64,000 nucleotides of DNA from Bradysia coprophila (taxonomy: Eukaryota > Arthropoda > Insecta > Diptera > Sciaridae), in assembly GCF_014529535.1 (NCBI RefSeq), contig NW_023503598.1, positions 62,001 to 126,000 of the forward strand, read 5' to 3'. Under the pieces are notes generated by a model, which was given only the letters and a program-made list of their open reading frames with translations, ran no database searches and was not told the origin of the DNA. The translations under genes and the position numbers were made by a program. How positions within the stretch are numbered: position 1 is the stretch's first letter; every line of letters starts with the position of its first letter. Positions 1 through 9,344 of this stretch are shown here, piece by piece.

Positions 1-1
1 A

Positions 2-3000
2 TCGCTTCTTGCGGCATCCGGAATCTTTCCTAGCGCAAGCGGTGATAGAAATGATAAGCTGAGCCGCCAACTCGTACGAAATTCGAAAGTGTTTGTATTC
101 TGCACGGTTTTCTACGGATTTTATTCGCTGACCGTTGTTTATTCGGTGAAATATTTGGGTACGATGGAAGCGATACAAGCAGCTGGCTATATTAATAACG
201 GTGTTTTATGTGTCGGCATTGGATATACAACTCTGGTGTATAACAGAAATCTATTGCTGGATACAATACAAAGTTGGGAACAAGCAATTGCTTACAGTAA
301 ATTAAATGCGAAGGCAGAGAGAAGTTCACAGTCTTAAACGAACTGCGTCTTCCTATAGGAATGCAGGCCAAACCGTCATCGGAGAAATTCTATCAGCAAG
401 GAACGGCAAATATGGCCAAGATTTTCAAACGTGTCTCCATCTTCTACCTTTGCTTAACGGTGTCCATATTTATAACAACAGTGATCGTTGTTCCGATTGT
501 GAACCTACTTTCTGGCAATTTTGATCCAACCACATGGATTCAGGTCTACGATGCGTTCATGTAAAGCCCAATATGCATAATTATGTGAACAGTGATTGTA
601 CATCCCGGGAATCAATTATGCTGCGTTTTCCACAAAGCTGTAAACTTTCGCGGGAACACACCACTTCTGATGATTTTACATGTAAAAAAATTCACCACAT
701 CATCAAAGCGACGAGAATCATCACAGGAGGTGGATTTTTGTATGAAATCGGCCATTTTATCATCAACTGTGGTGTGTCACCCGCGTCACCCAAAGTTTAC
801 AGCCTTGGTTTTCCATTGTAATTTGCTATTCACCCAGGGCTTATTTTAGAGAATTTTAATTCTGAAAATTCCGAAAATTCTGAAAAAATTCCGAAAAAGT
901 TCTGAAAAATTCCGAAAAATTATTTCAGAATTTTTCGGAACTTTTTCGGAATTTTTTCAGAATTTTCGGAATTTTCAGAATTAAAATTCTCTCAAATAAG
1001 CCTTGTATTCACCACAGGCTAAGCAATCGAAGACGCAGCATAATTGTCGATCCCAACAATGTTACATTGCTCGTGTGTTTTCGGCCTTAGGCTAAAAATA
1101 GACGAGCAACTCTGCGTTGATGGGATCGGCAATTATGCTGCATTTTCCATTGTTTAGCATGTGGTGAATATCAGGTGACAATGGAAAACGTGCCATAGTT
1201 GTCGATGTTATAAACGCAAAATTACTCGAGTGTGGTCCTTTAATTAAATACATGAATTGTGACATGGCAGTGATTAAGGTCAAAAACACACGAGGAATTG
1301 TGCGTTGATGGGATCGCTAATAATCCAACGTTTTCTATTGCAATTAAATATTCACCACAGGCACCACAATGGAAAACTCAGCGTAATTGTCGATGTCATC
1401 AAATAAAAATTGCTCGTGTGTTTTCAGCCTAAGCAAGTCCGTTTTATGAGTATAAAAAGATTCAAAATGAAAAAAGGAAACAGATGGCGCCATTGTACCC
1501 GAGATCTACTTTCACCAATAAATTTAGTCACAGCCCGGCTACTAGCATGAACACTGAATTGACAAATGTCTAATTTGGAGGCTTTAGTGATACGAGATAC
1601 CGCTTCGGATTGTTTGTATATAGATTGTTATGATCAGAGCGAGAAAACCGAAGACTAGTTATTATAACTTGCTTTGGGGTACTTGTCAAAGTATTTGCTT
1701 CTCTTTCGACGTGGTACGTTGAGAGCGAGAGGACAGAAGACCAGTTTATTTTAACTTGCCTTGGGGTACTTGTCAAAATATCTTCTTCTCTTTCATAATA
1801 ACACTCTATTGTATGTTTTATCTCGTACAACGAAAACAAGTTATCTGTCTGTACAACAGAAACACAGTTCATACTGTGATTTCATCAGCCTCCGAAAATT
1901 TTCTATGTTCATGCTAGAAGCAGTGCTTTGGTTTAGTATATAGATATAGACAGATTTGACGATGTGGAAATTTATCAGTATGTAGGCTTGAGTGCTTCTT
2001 TTACCCTCCCATTTTTTTCCAGTTTCCCCTTTTCGAAAGACAGCTACCTAACGTTCTTCGGAAAGAATCTGACTGTCTTTATCACTACATTATGTTACTA
2101 CACTGTCATTGCATCATCCATGCTCATCTTGATGGCCACATGCGTATGCTATGAAGCCTGCATTGATGATTTCCTGGATGATATTCAATCATCAAATCCA
2201 ATTAACTGGGTGAATGATACGTACTGCACCAAGTATTTCGAGGTGGAACGTAAACTGGTGGATGCAATACGATATCAAAATAGGATCAACGAGTGAGTTG
2301 GACATTAAGAACTAGTTTAGTATGTAGTTATACACATCTGAGCGTTAGGGGTCGGATGTGTTTACGCCTTTAAATTATATTCCATTTAATTATGAAAATT
2401 TATATGTCGATGAAAGGCACTTGACGAGAATCGCTCAAATTTTGAGTGGAATCATTTTTTTGAGCATTTTGAACGCTGTGACTACCATGGCTTTGGCACT
2501 TTTTTATATTGAAGAAGTAAGTACACGAGAGAAAAAATCATTTTCTTAAAATATTAGAGAAATCATAACAGGTGGCGCCCTATCTGTAAATTCAACACAG
2601 CGCCATCTGTTATCATTTCTATGGAAAATATGTGTCTTTCCTTGTTTTGGTCGGCTAAAGTCTAATTGATTCTATCTATGTCGACATTCATTTGCCATAA
2701 CGCGCCTGACTAAACCATTTCCATTCGCAGGAATTACGTGAAATGAGCGCTCATGTCGTGACCAGCTTCGATATCTTTCTAATCCAAACCATAATATGTC
2801 TCATTTATTGCTATTTTGGTAATGTTATTACATCCAAATCAATGGAAATTAGCAACATTGCTTACGCTATCGAATGGTATCGTTTGCATCCGCGGATCCA
2901 AATGATTATTAAGCTAATAATTCTTCGATCACAACGTGAAATCTACTTTTCTGGATTTAGTATCATCGTTTGTTCGTTGGAAATGTTTAAAAAGGTAACC

Positions 3001-3319
3001 GCTCACAATCCGTCACTTTATAGCACTAGGGTTGCAATAAAGCCGGGTGAAAATTACGTAAATAGCTATTTTGCAACTTAAACTGTCAAACTTGACAAGA
3101 TAACAAAAGAAAAAATTGAGCAAAACTTTCGCTGTCTCGCTTTGCAACCACATACGATTAGTGCACGGGCTGAACACACCATGAATAGCAACGTTGAATA
3201 GCGTCAGGCCCGTGGATAAATGTCTAACAAAATGTTTTAATCACATTGTCGTATATTTACAGGTCATTGACAGTGCATTGTCCTATTATCTGATTGTACG
3301 ATCAGTTTCGTTAACGTAG
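2..3319 (+). CDS. Odorant receptor (7tm_6 family), 3' part, probably decaying
   Basis: Ligand-gated cation channel subunit of insect olfactory neurons; acts in the dendrite membrane with the co-receptor Orco (family knowledge). The gene runs off the left edge. Visible exons: about 2-300 and 301-560 (adjacent, different frames), 1954-2292, about 2349-2516, 2731-2994 and 3263-3319. The 560/1954 splice is phase-perfect, as are 2516/2731 and 2994/3263. Hydrophobic helices occur near 100-200, 440-510, 2060-2140, 2440-2510 and 2770-2830. The C-terminal exons carry the typical order REMSAHV, CYFGN, AIEWYRL, RSQREIYFSG, EMFKKV and a short last exon SYYLIVRS. Two problems stand out: the frame changes near 300 with no room for an intron, and the strong donor at 2293 is phase 2 while every usable acceptor before 2358 enters the next exon in phase 0. 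The gene is either a young pseudogene or carries two sequence errors. Confidence 0.8.
633..807. mobile_element. hAT-like MITE, copy 1, in the odorant receptor intron
   Basis: 175-bp non-coding element with terminal inverted repeats: left end CAAAGCTGTAAACTTT, right end the complement, AAAGTTTACAGCCTTG. It is flanked by a perfect 8-bp duplication GTTTTCCA (625-632 and 808-815). The 8-bp duplication and terminal CA..TG fit the hAT superfamily. It is inserted in an older palindromic repeat: the sequence around the target (AATTATGCTGC-GTTTTCCATTG) recurs uninterrupted near 1131-1151. Other copies are at 24096-24319 and 62280-62467. Confidence 0.85.
838..1002. repeat. Near-perfect 165-bp palindrome
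   Basis: Two arms of about 80 bp made of GAAAATTCCGAAAATTCTG-type words are near-perfect reverse complements, beginning GGCTTATTTTAGAGAATTTT and ending AAAATTCTCTCAAATAAGCC, with only a few mismatches and almost no loop. It lies inside the odorant receptor intron (561-1953). Transcription would give a long hairpin RNA; a foldback-type MITE is the simplest reading. Confidence 0.85.
1020..1440. repeat. Palindromic dispersed repeat, degenerate
   Basis: Contains inverted copies GCAGCATAATTGTCGATCCCA (1035-1055) and TGGGATCGGCAATTATGCTGC (1121-1141), and repeated words such as GCTCGTGTGTTTTCGGCCT and TGCGTTGATGGGATCG. Related words recur at 1300-1320 and 1385-1430. No coding capacity. This is the older element into which the MITE at 633-807 appears to have jumped. 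Confidence 0.6.
1637..1799. repeat. Two-copy tandem repeat, period about 86 bp
   Basis: Units beginning GAGCGAGA at 1637 and 1723 share ACCGAAGAC/ACAGAAGACC and CTTGGGGTACTTGTCAAA. Still within the odorant receptor intron. An open frame on the minus strand across it is a by-product of the repeat. Confidence 0.6.
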
Positions 3320-4159
3320 AGCCGATTTCTTGTTTGCAAAATAAAAAATTCACGCAGCCGTAAGTGCACTTCAGAATTTGAATTTTGGATGAAGCAGGTT
3401 GATGAACAAGGACGATGGAAAATAAATTTCAACGCACTCTAATGTGCGAATACCGTGAACGGGAATGATTCAACGTTACGTTTGTTTGCCACTTGTCTCT
3501 TTACATTTTGATTATTCAGCGGACTTAGCGTTAATAATGGTAAAAAAAAACTTTATATGAAATGTTGTTGGTGTATGTTGAAATAAATTATCTTTGTAAT
3601 CACGAAACCTCATTCTATTGGTAGTAGCTCTGGTATTAGTTCCATGGATGAGAGAGAGAGAGAGACAGATCGTTTTATATTATCATTTGCTCCCATATCT
3701 TCAAGGACAACACAATCGCTGCAACTATTTTATAGTCCCAAAGTTGATAGATAGACAAATGATGATGAGAGTGGGACTCTGCTTACAAACAATATAAATT
3801 TGTTTTTGTGACCTCGAGACAAAAAACGCTTTCACTTAACACTCTACGGCGAAGTGTTAAAAGAGAATGTCAAAAAGAATATGCCCCAAACGAGCTCAGT
3901 TAAATTGACTGGTTTGTTCCTAGGTAACTGGAGTTAAACAAGTGGTCTTTTCTCTCTTTCTTTTTTCGTTCTTTTAATACTATAGCTCATACCTACCTTA
4001 CTCATTTTAACCTTGTGCAATAGTAAATCCAGTACGTTTCATAAATCTTTCAAACATTTAGTACAATTTTCTCCGAAAATCGGAAATGTCAAAACTGTCA
4101 AGTCTCAAGTTGACATATCACGCGTGTTACATGAGTTGTGTACATCTTTTCGAATTAAA
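3320..4159. other. Intergenic, no gene seen
   Basis: AT-rich spacer between the odorant receptor and the SPOUT1-type gene. Only a short (GA)n microsatellite at 3650-3665 stands out. The last 100 bp is the likely promoter and 5' leader of the downstream gene. Confidence 0.6.
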
Positions 4160-5818
4160 ATGTCCAATTCGGTTGAAAGTGGCAAAAGTTGGAAACAAAT
4201 CCACCGAGAAAGCAAAGAGCTGAAGAAGAAGTACAAGGACCAAAATCTGGAGAAGAAGTTGGAGAAACGAAAGCAAAGGGAAGCAGTCGATCAGCAGAAA
4301 CAACAAAAACAAACAACTGTAGCGCCAGTCAGATCTGTATCGACCGTCAGCATAGCCGTACCGGGCTCAATTCTAGACAATGCACAGTCCCAAGAACTGC
4401 GAACATATTTGGCCGGACAGATAGCTCGAGCCGCTTGTATATTCAAAGTGGACGAGGTGATTGTGTTCGACGATCTTGGTGTGAATTCATCGACGAATCC
4501 GAAACGGTCGCGTGTCGAAGAGATAAACGACGACGGTGAACAGATCCGACATTGCTGTGTGCAATTGGCACGGATATTGCAGTATCTGGAGTGTCCGCAG
4601 TATTTGCGGAAATTCTTCTTCCCTTTGCACAAGGACCTGAAATTTTCTGGTCTTCTCAACCCACTAGATGCTCCTCATCATCTGCGGCAACAAAATGATT
4701 TCATTTATAGGTGAGTGTAGGACAACGTTGTTCCGCAGAATTGGAATCCAAAGTTTAATTATGGCCGTATCGTGTTTTAGGGAAGGAATTGTAACGAATA
4801 AGCCAGCCAAGGAGACGAAAGGCTCATATGTTAACATCGGACTGCTCAACGATTGCTTGGTCGACAAAATATTGAATGCCGGATTGAGGGTTACGGTTAA
4901 ATTGGATGCGAGCCAAGGTAAGTTTTTGTTTAACAAGACATTACGGGTGTCAGGGACTCTATTCCTAAAGTTTACCAAGTCGAGGAAGTTCAGGCCCAAG
5001 GGCTGTATGAACGAGAAGTCTTTTAAAAAATTTCGCCGTTCGAAGCTCAAAGGCCTTTGACTCTCCACTATCCAGTCCGACTCTGAGGGAGTCCCCGAAC
5101 TCGCTCCAAATTTCTGGCTTCTTCCCGAGTCGACATTTTCTGCTTGAACGAGTCGAATTTCCTAAAAAATTTCTTTTTATCAATTTCCAGACCTAAAATC
5201 ACGTAAACTGAAAGGTGTCATCGTATCACCTTCCGAGCCACGCAACGATACCGGCGTTTATTGGGGCTACACCGTACGCATTGCAAAATCGTTGTCGGAC
5301 GTCTTCCTAAAATCACCATACGATAACGGCTACGATCTAACGATCGGCACATCGGACAAAGGTGACTCCATCCATGACGTGACAGCCGAATCACTGCCAT
5401 ACAATCATGCGTTGATCGTTTATGGTGGCTTGCAAGGCCTTGAGTCGGCACTGGAAACGGACGATAAATTGGACGCAGAAGATCCGAGTTTGCTATTCGA
5501 TCATTACCTGAACACTGTGCCATGTCAAGGTTTGTACGATCTGTCACAAGTGTCACATTGAATGCAGCAAATTAATTTTCTTCGTTTTGAACAGGATCCC
5601 GCACAATACGGACGGAAGAGGCCATTCTGATATCGCTGGCATCGTTGCAGGAGAAACTGCAACCGCAAGTGAAACCGAAGGAATTTGACTTGGGCGAATC
5701 TATACCGCAAAGTGAGGATACGGGCGTTAAGCAATTGGAACATAAAATGCCCAAGGAGAAGAAAGAGAGACAACGAATAGCACCGGATGTTTCAGGTGAT
5801 ATGGACAGATTTGATTGA
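4160..5818 (+). CDS. SPOUT1: SPOUT-domain methyltransferase (C9orf114/CENP-32 type)
   Basis: Member of the SPOUT (alpha/beta-knot) RNA methyltransferase superfamily; the human homologue is linked to RNA methylation and to centrosome attachment at the spindle. Exons 4160-4710, 4781-4917, 5191-5529 and 5595-5818 join in phase to give 416 residues, a normal length. The ATG at 4160 opens the basic, lysine-rich N-terminal segment (KELKKKYKDQNLEKKLEKRK), as in the family. Diagnostic blocks follow in order: IARAACIFKVDEVIVFDD, LARILQYLECPQYLRKFFFP, LKFSGLLNPLDAPHHLR, WGYTVRIAKSLSDVF, GYDLTIGTSDKG, then QGSRTIRTEEAILISL in the knot that binds S-adenosylmethionine. A polyadenylation hexamer AATAAA follows at 5828. 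All four introns' ends are canonical and all key blocks are present. Confidence 0.95.
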
Positions 5819-5833
5819 TTTTTGGTTAATAAA

Positions 5834-6250
5834 GAGAAAGTTGTTGAAACGAAGTGCATTTTCAATCGCATGGAACACGTGATGGACACGTGCGGGGAAA
5901 ATAATGCGGTTCAAAGGATGCATAAGTGCATGATTAACTGATTTTACCTGAAATTTGTTGAAGTGGCACACAGGGAATTAGTTGCAGCCCGAACAAATGA
6001 TGCTCGATTAGCGGCGATTCTGTGTTTGTACCTCGGTGGTCATGGCAAAGATCCGAATGATGATGATCAGACGATACCACAACGACAGACAATTGATTCC
6101 GAAAGTTTCGAAAACGCGTGTGATTTAATGTGAAACTCTTCATTTCTCTTACTTCATTTTCTTCTCTGCTGAAAAACTATTCTTCCTTTTAAATCACTTA
6201 CATTATCCACTCTTTGCCTTGTTACAATTAAATTGCCGGAGGCAATATAG
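5834..6250. other. Spacer with two short codon-like stretches
   Basis: Just past the AATAAA at 5828 are open stretches on the plus strand at about 5840-5940 (contains MEHVMDTCGENNAVQRMHKC) and 5973-6131 (contains RLAAILCLYLGG, ending ACDLM). They lack a convincing start, splice pair or family match and I do not call a gene. Confidence 0.3.
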
Positions 6251-7311
6251 ACAGCCCCGTACGAAGTCAAATTTCATAAATTCCTATTTAAACAGCTATA
6301 TACCGCTATATTTACCTATATTTCACTGAAAATAAACATTTCACAGAGGAATATGCTATTATATAGCTCTATATGCCTGTATATAGCTCAATATAGCTGT
6401 ATATAGGTATATATAGATGTCCATATATGGAATCCCTGAAGCACCCCACACACATAACAAATTATTTCCATGTTAACAGAAACTCTCTAAGTACCATTTT
6501 TCCCAAGATATATCACTTTTAATAAAATCCAATATGGCCGCCGGCAGCCATTTTGTTAGGAGACCGGAAATAGTACCGACGCTTTACATTTGTTAATACC
6601 TTTCAAACAAAAAAAAATTCATGAAATTCGGTCAAAATTTACTCGAGATATTGTCAAAATACACCACGTTCACTGTACTTCCGAGTAGCCAGATAAGAGC
6701 TCACTCCAAGAGACCTAGCTCACGCTCCGGAGAACATAATTTCATAAACTTTTTTTTCCCTGATTGGTACAGTCAATACCTATCTAATAAAGCTAAAACA
6801 AACGAAAATTGGTTAAAATTTGGCCGACCTACAAGCAAAAACTGCTTGCCGCCCTGTGCCTGTTTCACACCAAGGGGTCTAACTCACAAGTCGGTCATCC
6901 GATTTCCATAAACTTTTTTTTTTGTCGATCGGTATTGTAAATATCTTTCATTCGATGTATCATTTACGAGTATAGCGTTTAAATGTCCGGAGATATCTTC
7001 GAAAAACCGTAAAGCACTTATTGGGGTCCAGCTCGGGAGGGGTCGATCCAAAATCACTCATCTTCGAACTTAGCCTGTCTTTTGACATTACCAAACGGGG
7101 AAAAAAAGAATTTTCAAAATCGGATGCGTTTTACTCAAGTTATCGTGCAGACAGACAGACGGACGGACGGACAGACGGACATTTTTTTTCTTGCTGATTT
7201 GGCATCTCTGGACAACCACAATAGGTTTCCCCTTACTCAGGGAGTCCAATTCGACGTGTTACAAACGTATGCGTAAACCTATAAGACCCCGGTACTTCGT
7301 ACGGGTCTAAC
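6251..7311. repeat. Dispersed repeat family R, copy 1
   Basis: About 1.06 kb with imperfect terminal inverted repeats, CCCCGTACGAAGT at the left and ACTTCGTACGGGTCT at the right. Inside are a CTATATAG-rich stretch (6290-6420) and a short (CAGACGGA)n run at 7145-7180. Related copies: 46251-47204 (also ending TACTTCGTACGGGGCTAA) and 62085-63260. The copies are well diverged, so the family is old. Superfamily not determined; no coding capacity seen. Confidence 0.6.
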
Positions 7312-7493
7312 TAGTCGAATGACCAATCCAATTATATTTTATAGGACTAACACTACGTAACTTACACAAAAAAAAAATGGTTAGGAAATCACACTCTTCC
7401 CAGCACACTATTTCGTCTCAGCCTCTCAAAATTTCATTAACAGGTCGAAGCGGCGATTATACCAAACATGATTCTTAGCAACATCGTCCCGTT

Positions 7494-7697
7494 TTAACCT
7501 GTTACAGACGGCAAGCATATGACCAGTATTATTATCGGGTCTATTACTTCCATCGATCAAAGTATTTTTAATCTGTTGATTTCAAATCTTGTACTTCAAA
7601 TTTTTAACTTGAATTTTACTGTATAAAGGACCATGTTACCCAGAGCTTGTCATTATTTTATCGTCATTATCGATAACAGATGAATAGCCGTACGTAA
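7494..7697. mobile_element. TTAA-flanked MITE (piggyBac-like), copy 1, right end lost
   Basis: Starts TTAA-CCTGTTACAGACGGCAAGC and is collinear with the complete copy at 54227-54435 (shared TATTATCGGGTCTATTACTTC and GTCGTTATCGATAACAGATG-like blocks). The expected right end degenerates after about 7697. See the copies at 19683-19892 and 54227-54435. Confidence 0.65.
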
Positions 7698-8183
7698 ATA
7701 TCTGCTTTTGAATAACTCTTTGTGTCGTTTCATCGGGCTTGTTTTCATGGCTATTCTCTCTGTAAAAAAGAGAAGACACAATGAGTTGACAATGAGCCAA
7801 CCCTGTCTTGGGGGATGGAGTATTTTTTGTACCGGCATATTTACCTCTGCGGAACGTTTGCTTGCTCTTGTCGCCATTCGCATTCTGCCCGCCAGTGAAT
7901 TTGAATACGCGCCTTGGAATCGGTTGTCTGTGCCCAAACTGAAAATCACGCAATGGGGCGTCTGGTGTCCATTGGTTTATAGACTCTGGAGGACTTCGGA
8001 GTCTCCGTGTGTTGTTGAGGGCATTCCATTACAGTCAGTTCAATAAATAAACTATGCTTAGCGAAAAATCTTGCACAACAAATCCACAGCACAACAATCG
8101 ACGAAGCACAAGCATTGGACTGTCAAATGTAAGTTAGAAGCTATTACCCGAATCGGGTCACCCGATATACAAAATATATTTAA
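7698..8183. other. Spacer, nothing recognised
   Basis: Open frames on both strands across 7636-8046 overlap each other and match nothing I recognise. They have no splice or start context and are treated as noise. Confidence 0.4.
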
Positions 8184-8849
8184 TTAGGGTGGGTCGTATT
8201 TTCATTTTGTTTTTATTTTAAAAGACCTGGCCACAGGCTGTACTCAAAATTGACCAAGGAATCCGAAACAGCAAAAAAAAAAATGTTAAAAATTCATTTT
8301 TGCCTTGCCTCTAGACTAATTTTTGATTTTTGGGGTAGTAGCATGAAATTGCACACAATGTTGACAGATATCTCGGGCAGTTGGGAAAAGAAGACATTGC
8401 TGCTAACTGTAGTGAATAGCTGAGGAGTCCAGCTATGAAATACCATAAGAACGTTGTTGTTCTTCAACTTCACTCGGGCAGGGTAACTCTGTCAGTGTTC
8501 CCGAGTAAGACTTTTCGACAAAAAATTTCAACTTTATTTGCAAATAAAATCGGCAAATCACGACATAATACATCGTGTGAGGTATGTCTGAACAGGTAAT
8601 CTCATAGAGAATCCATTGCAGAGAAGTTTTTTGATAACAAGTTGAAAAAACTCACAGGAGCTTTGTTTTTGAAACCCAAAGTTGGCAATTTTTTGTTAGA
8701 ATGAGTTAAAGTTAAATCAGTCTAGAGGCAAGGCAAAAATGAATTTTTAACATTTTTTTTGCTGTTTCGGATTCCTTGGTCAATTCTGAGTACAGCCTGG
8801 GGCCAGGCCTTTTAAAATAAAAACAAAATGAAAATACGACCCACCCTAA
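8184..8849. mobile_element. Non-autonomous DNA element with about 130-bp terminal inverted repeats
   Basis: Left arm 8184-8317 starts TTAGGGTGGGTCGTATTTTC. The right arm, about 8719-8849, is its reverse complement, with only a handful of mismatches plus a length change in an A-run. The roughly 400 bp between the arms has no coding capacity. A clean target-site duplication is not visible, so I do not name a superfamily. It abuts the left end of a degenerate TTAA MITE (8850-8900). Confidence 0.75.
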
Positions 8850-9344
8850 TATTTATACTGACGGCAATCATATTAACAGTTTTACTATCAGATCTATTAC
8901 TTCGCAGAGCTTAGATCTCAGGCTAAAGAGTAACTATATTTTTGTGATCAGACAAGTCACCAGCAGGGTCCAAACAGTTTTCGAAGCCCCCCGGATATCC
9001 AAAAAAAAGAAAAATCTATAAAATGAAAAATTTTCCCATCGAAATATTTTTTTGTTATGTTATTCTTACTAATGGTGCCGCTCTCTACAAAAACCACTAA
9101 AAACATTTCATGTCCACGAGAGGTCGAATAACATTTTTTTGAAGCTCACCGTGTTCGTTTAATCTTTTTTTTTTTTTTTTTCAAAAACACCTTTATTGGT
9201 ATGAATAGTACAATCTTAGCTTGACGTTAATTTATTACTACTGATGAAGTGTACTAATTTCTTTACGAATGCATCGAAATTAGTAAAACGTGAGTGGGTT
9301 GACGATCCATTGACCGGGCCCAAATGAAGTGTTCGGATTCCTCA

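Noticed and set aside
4291-4659. 122-codon minus-strand frame
   Set aside because: Antisense shadow of the SPOUT1-type first exon.
5840-6131. Cysteine-containing codon-like stretches just after the SPOUT1-type gene, considered as an odorant-binding-protein-like exon pair
   Set aside because: No signal peptide, no credible donor, and the cysteine pattern does not fit; kept only as a spacer note.
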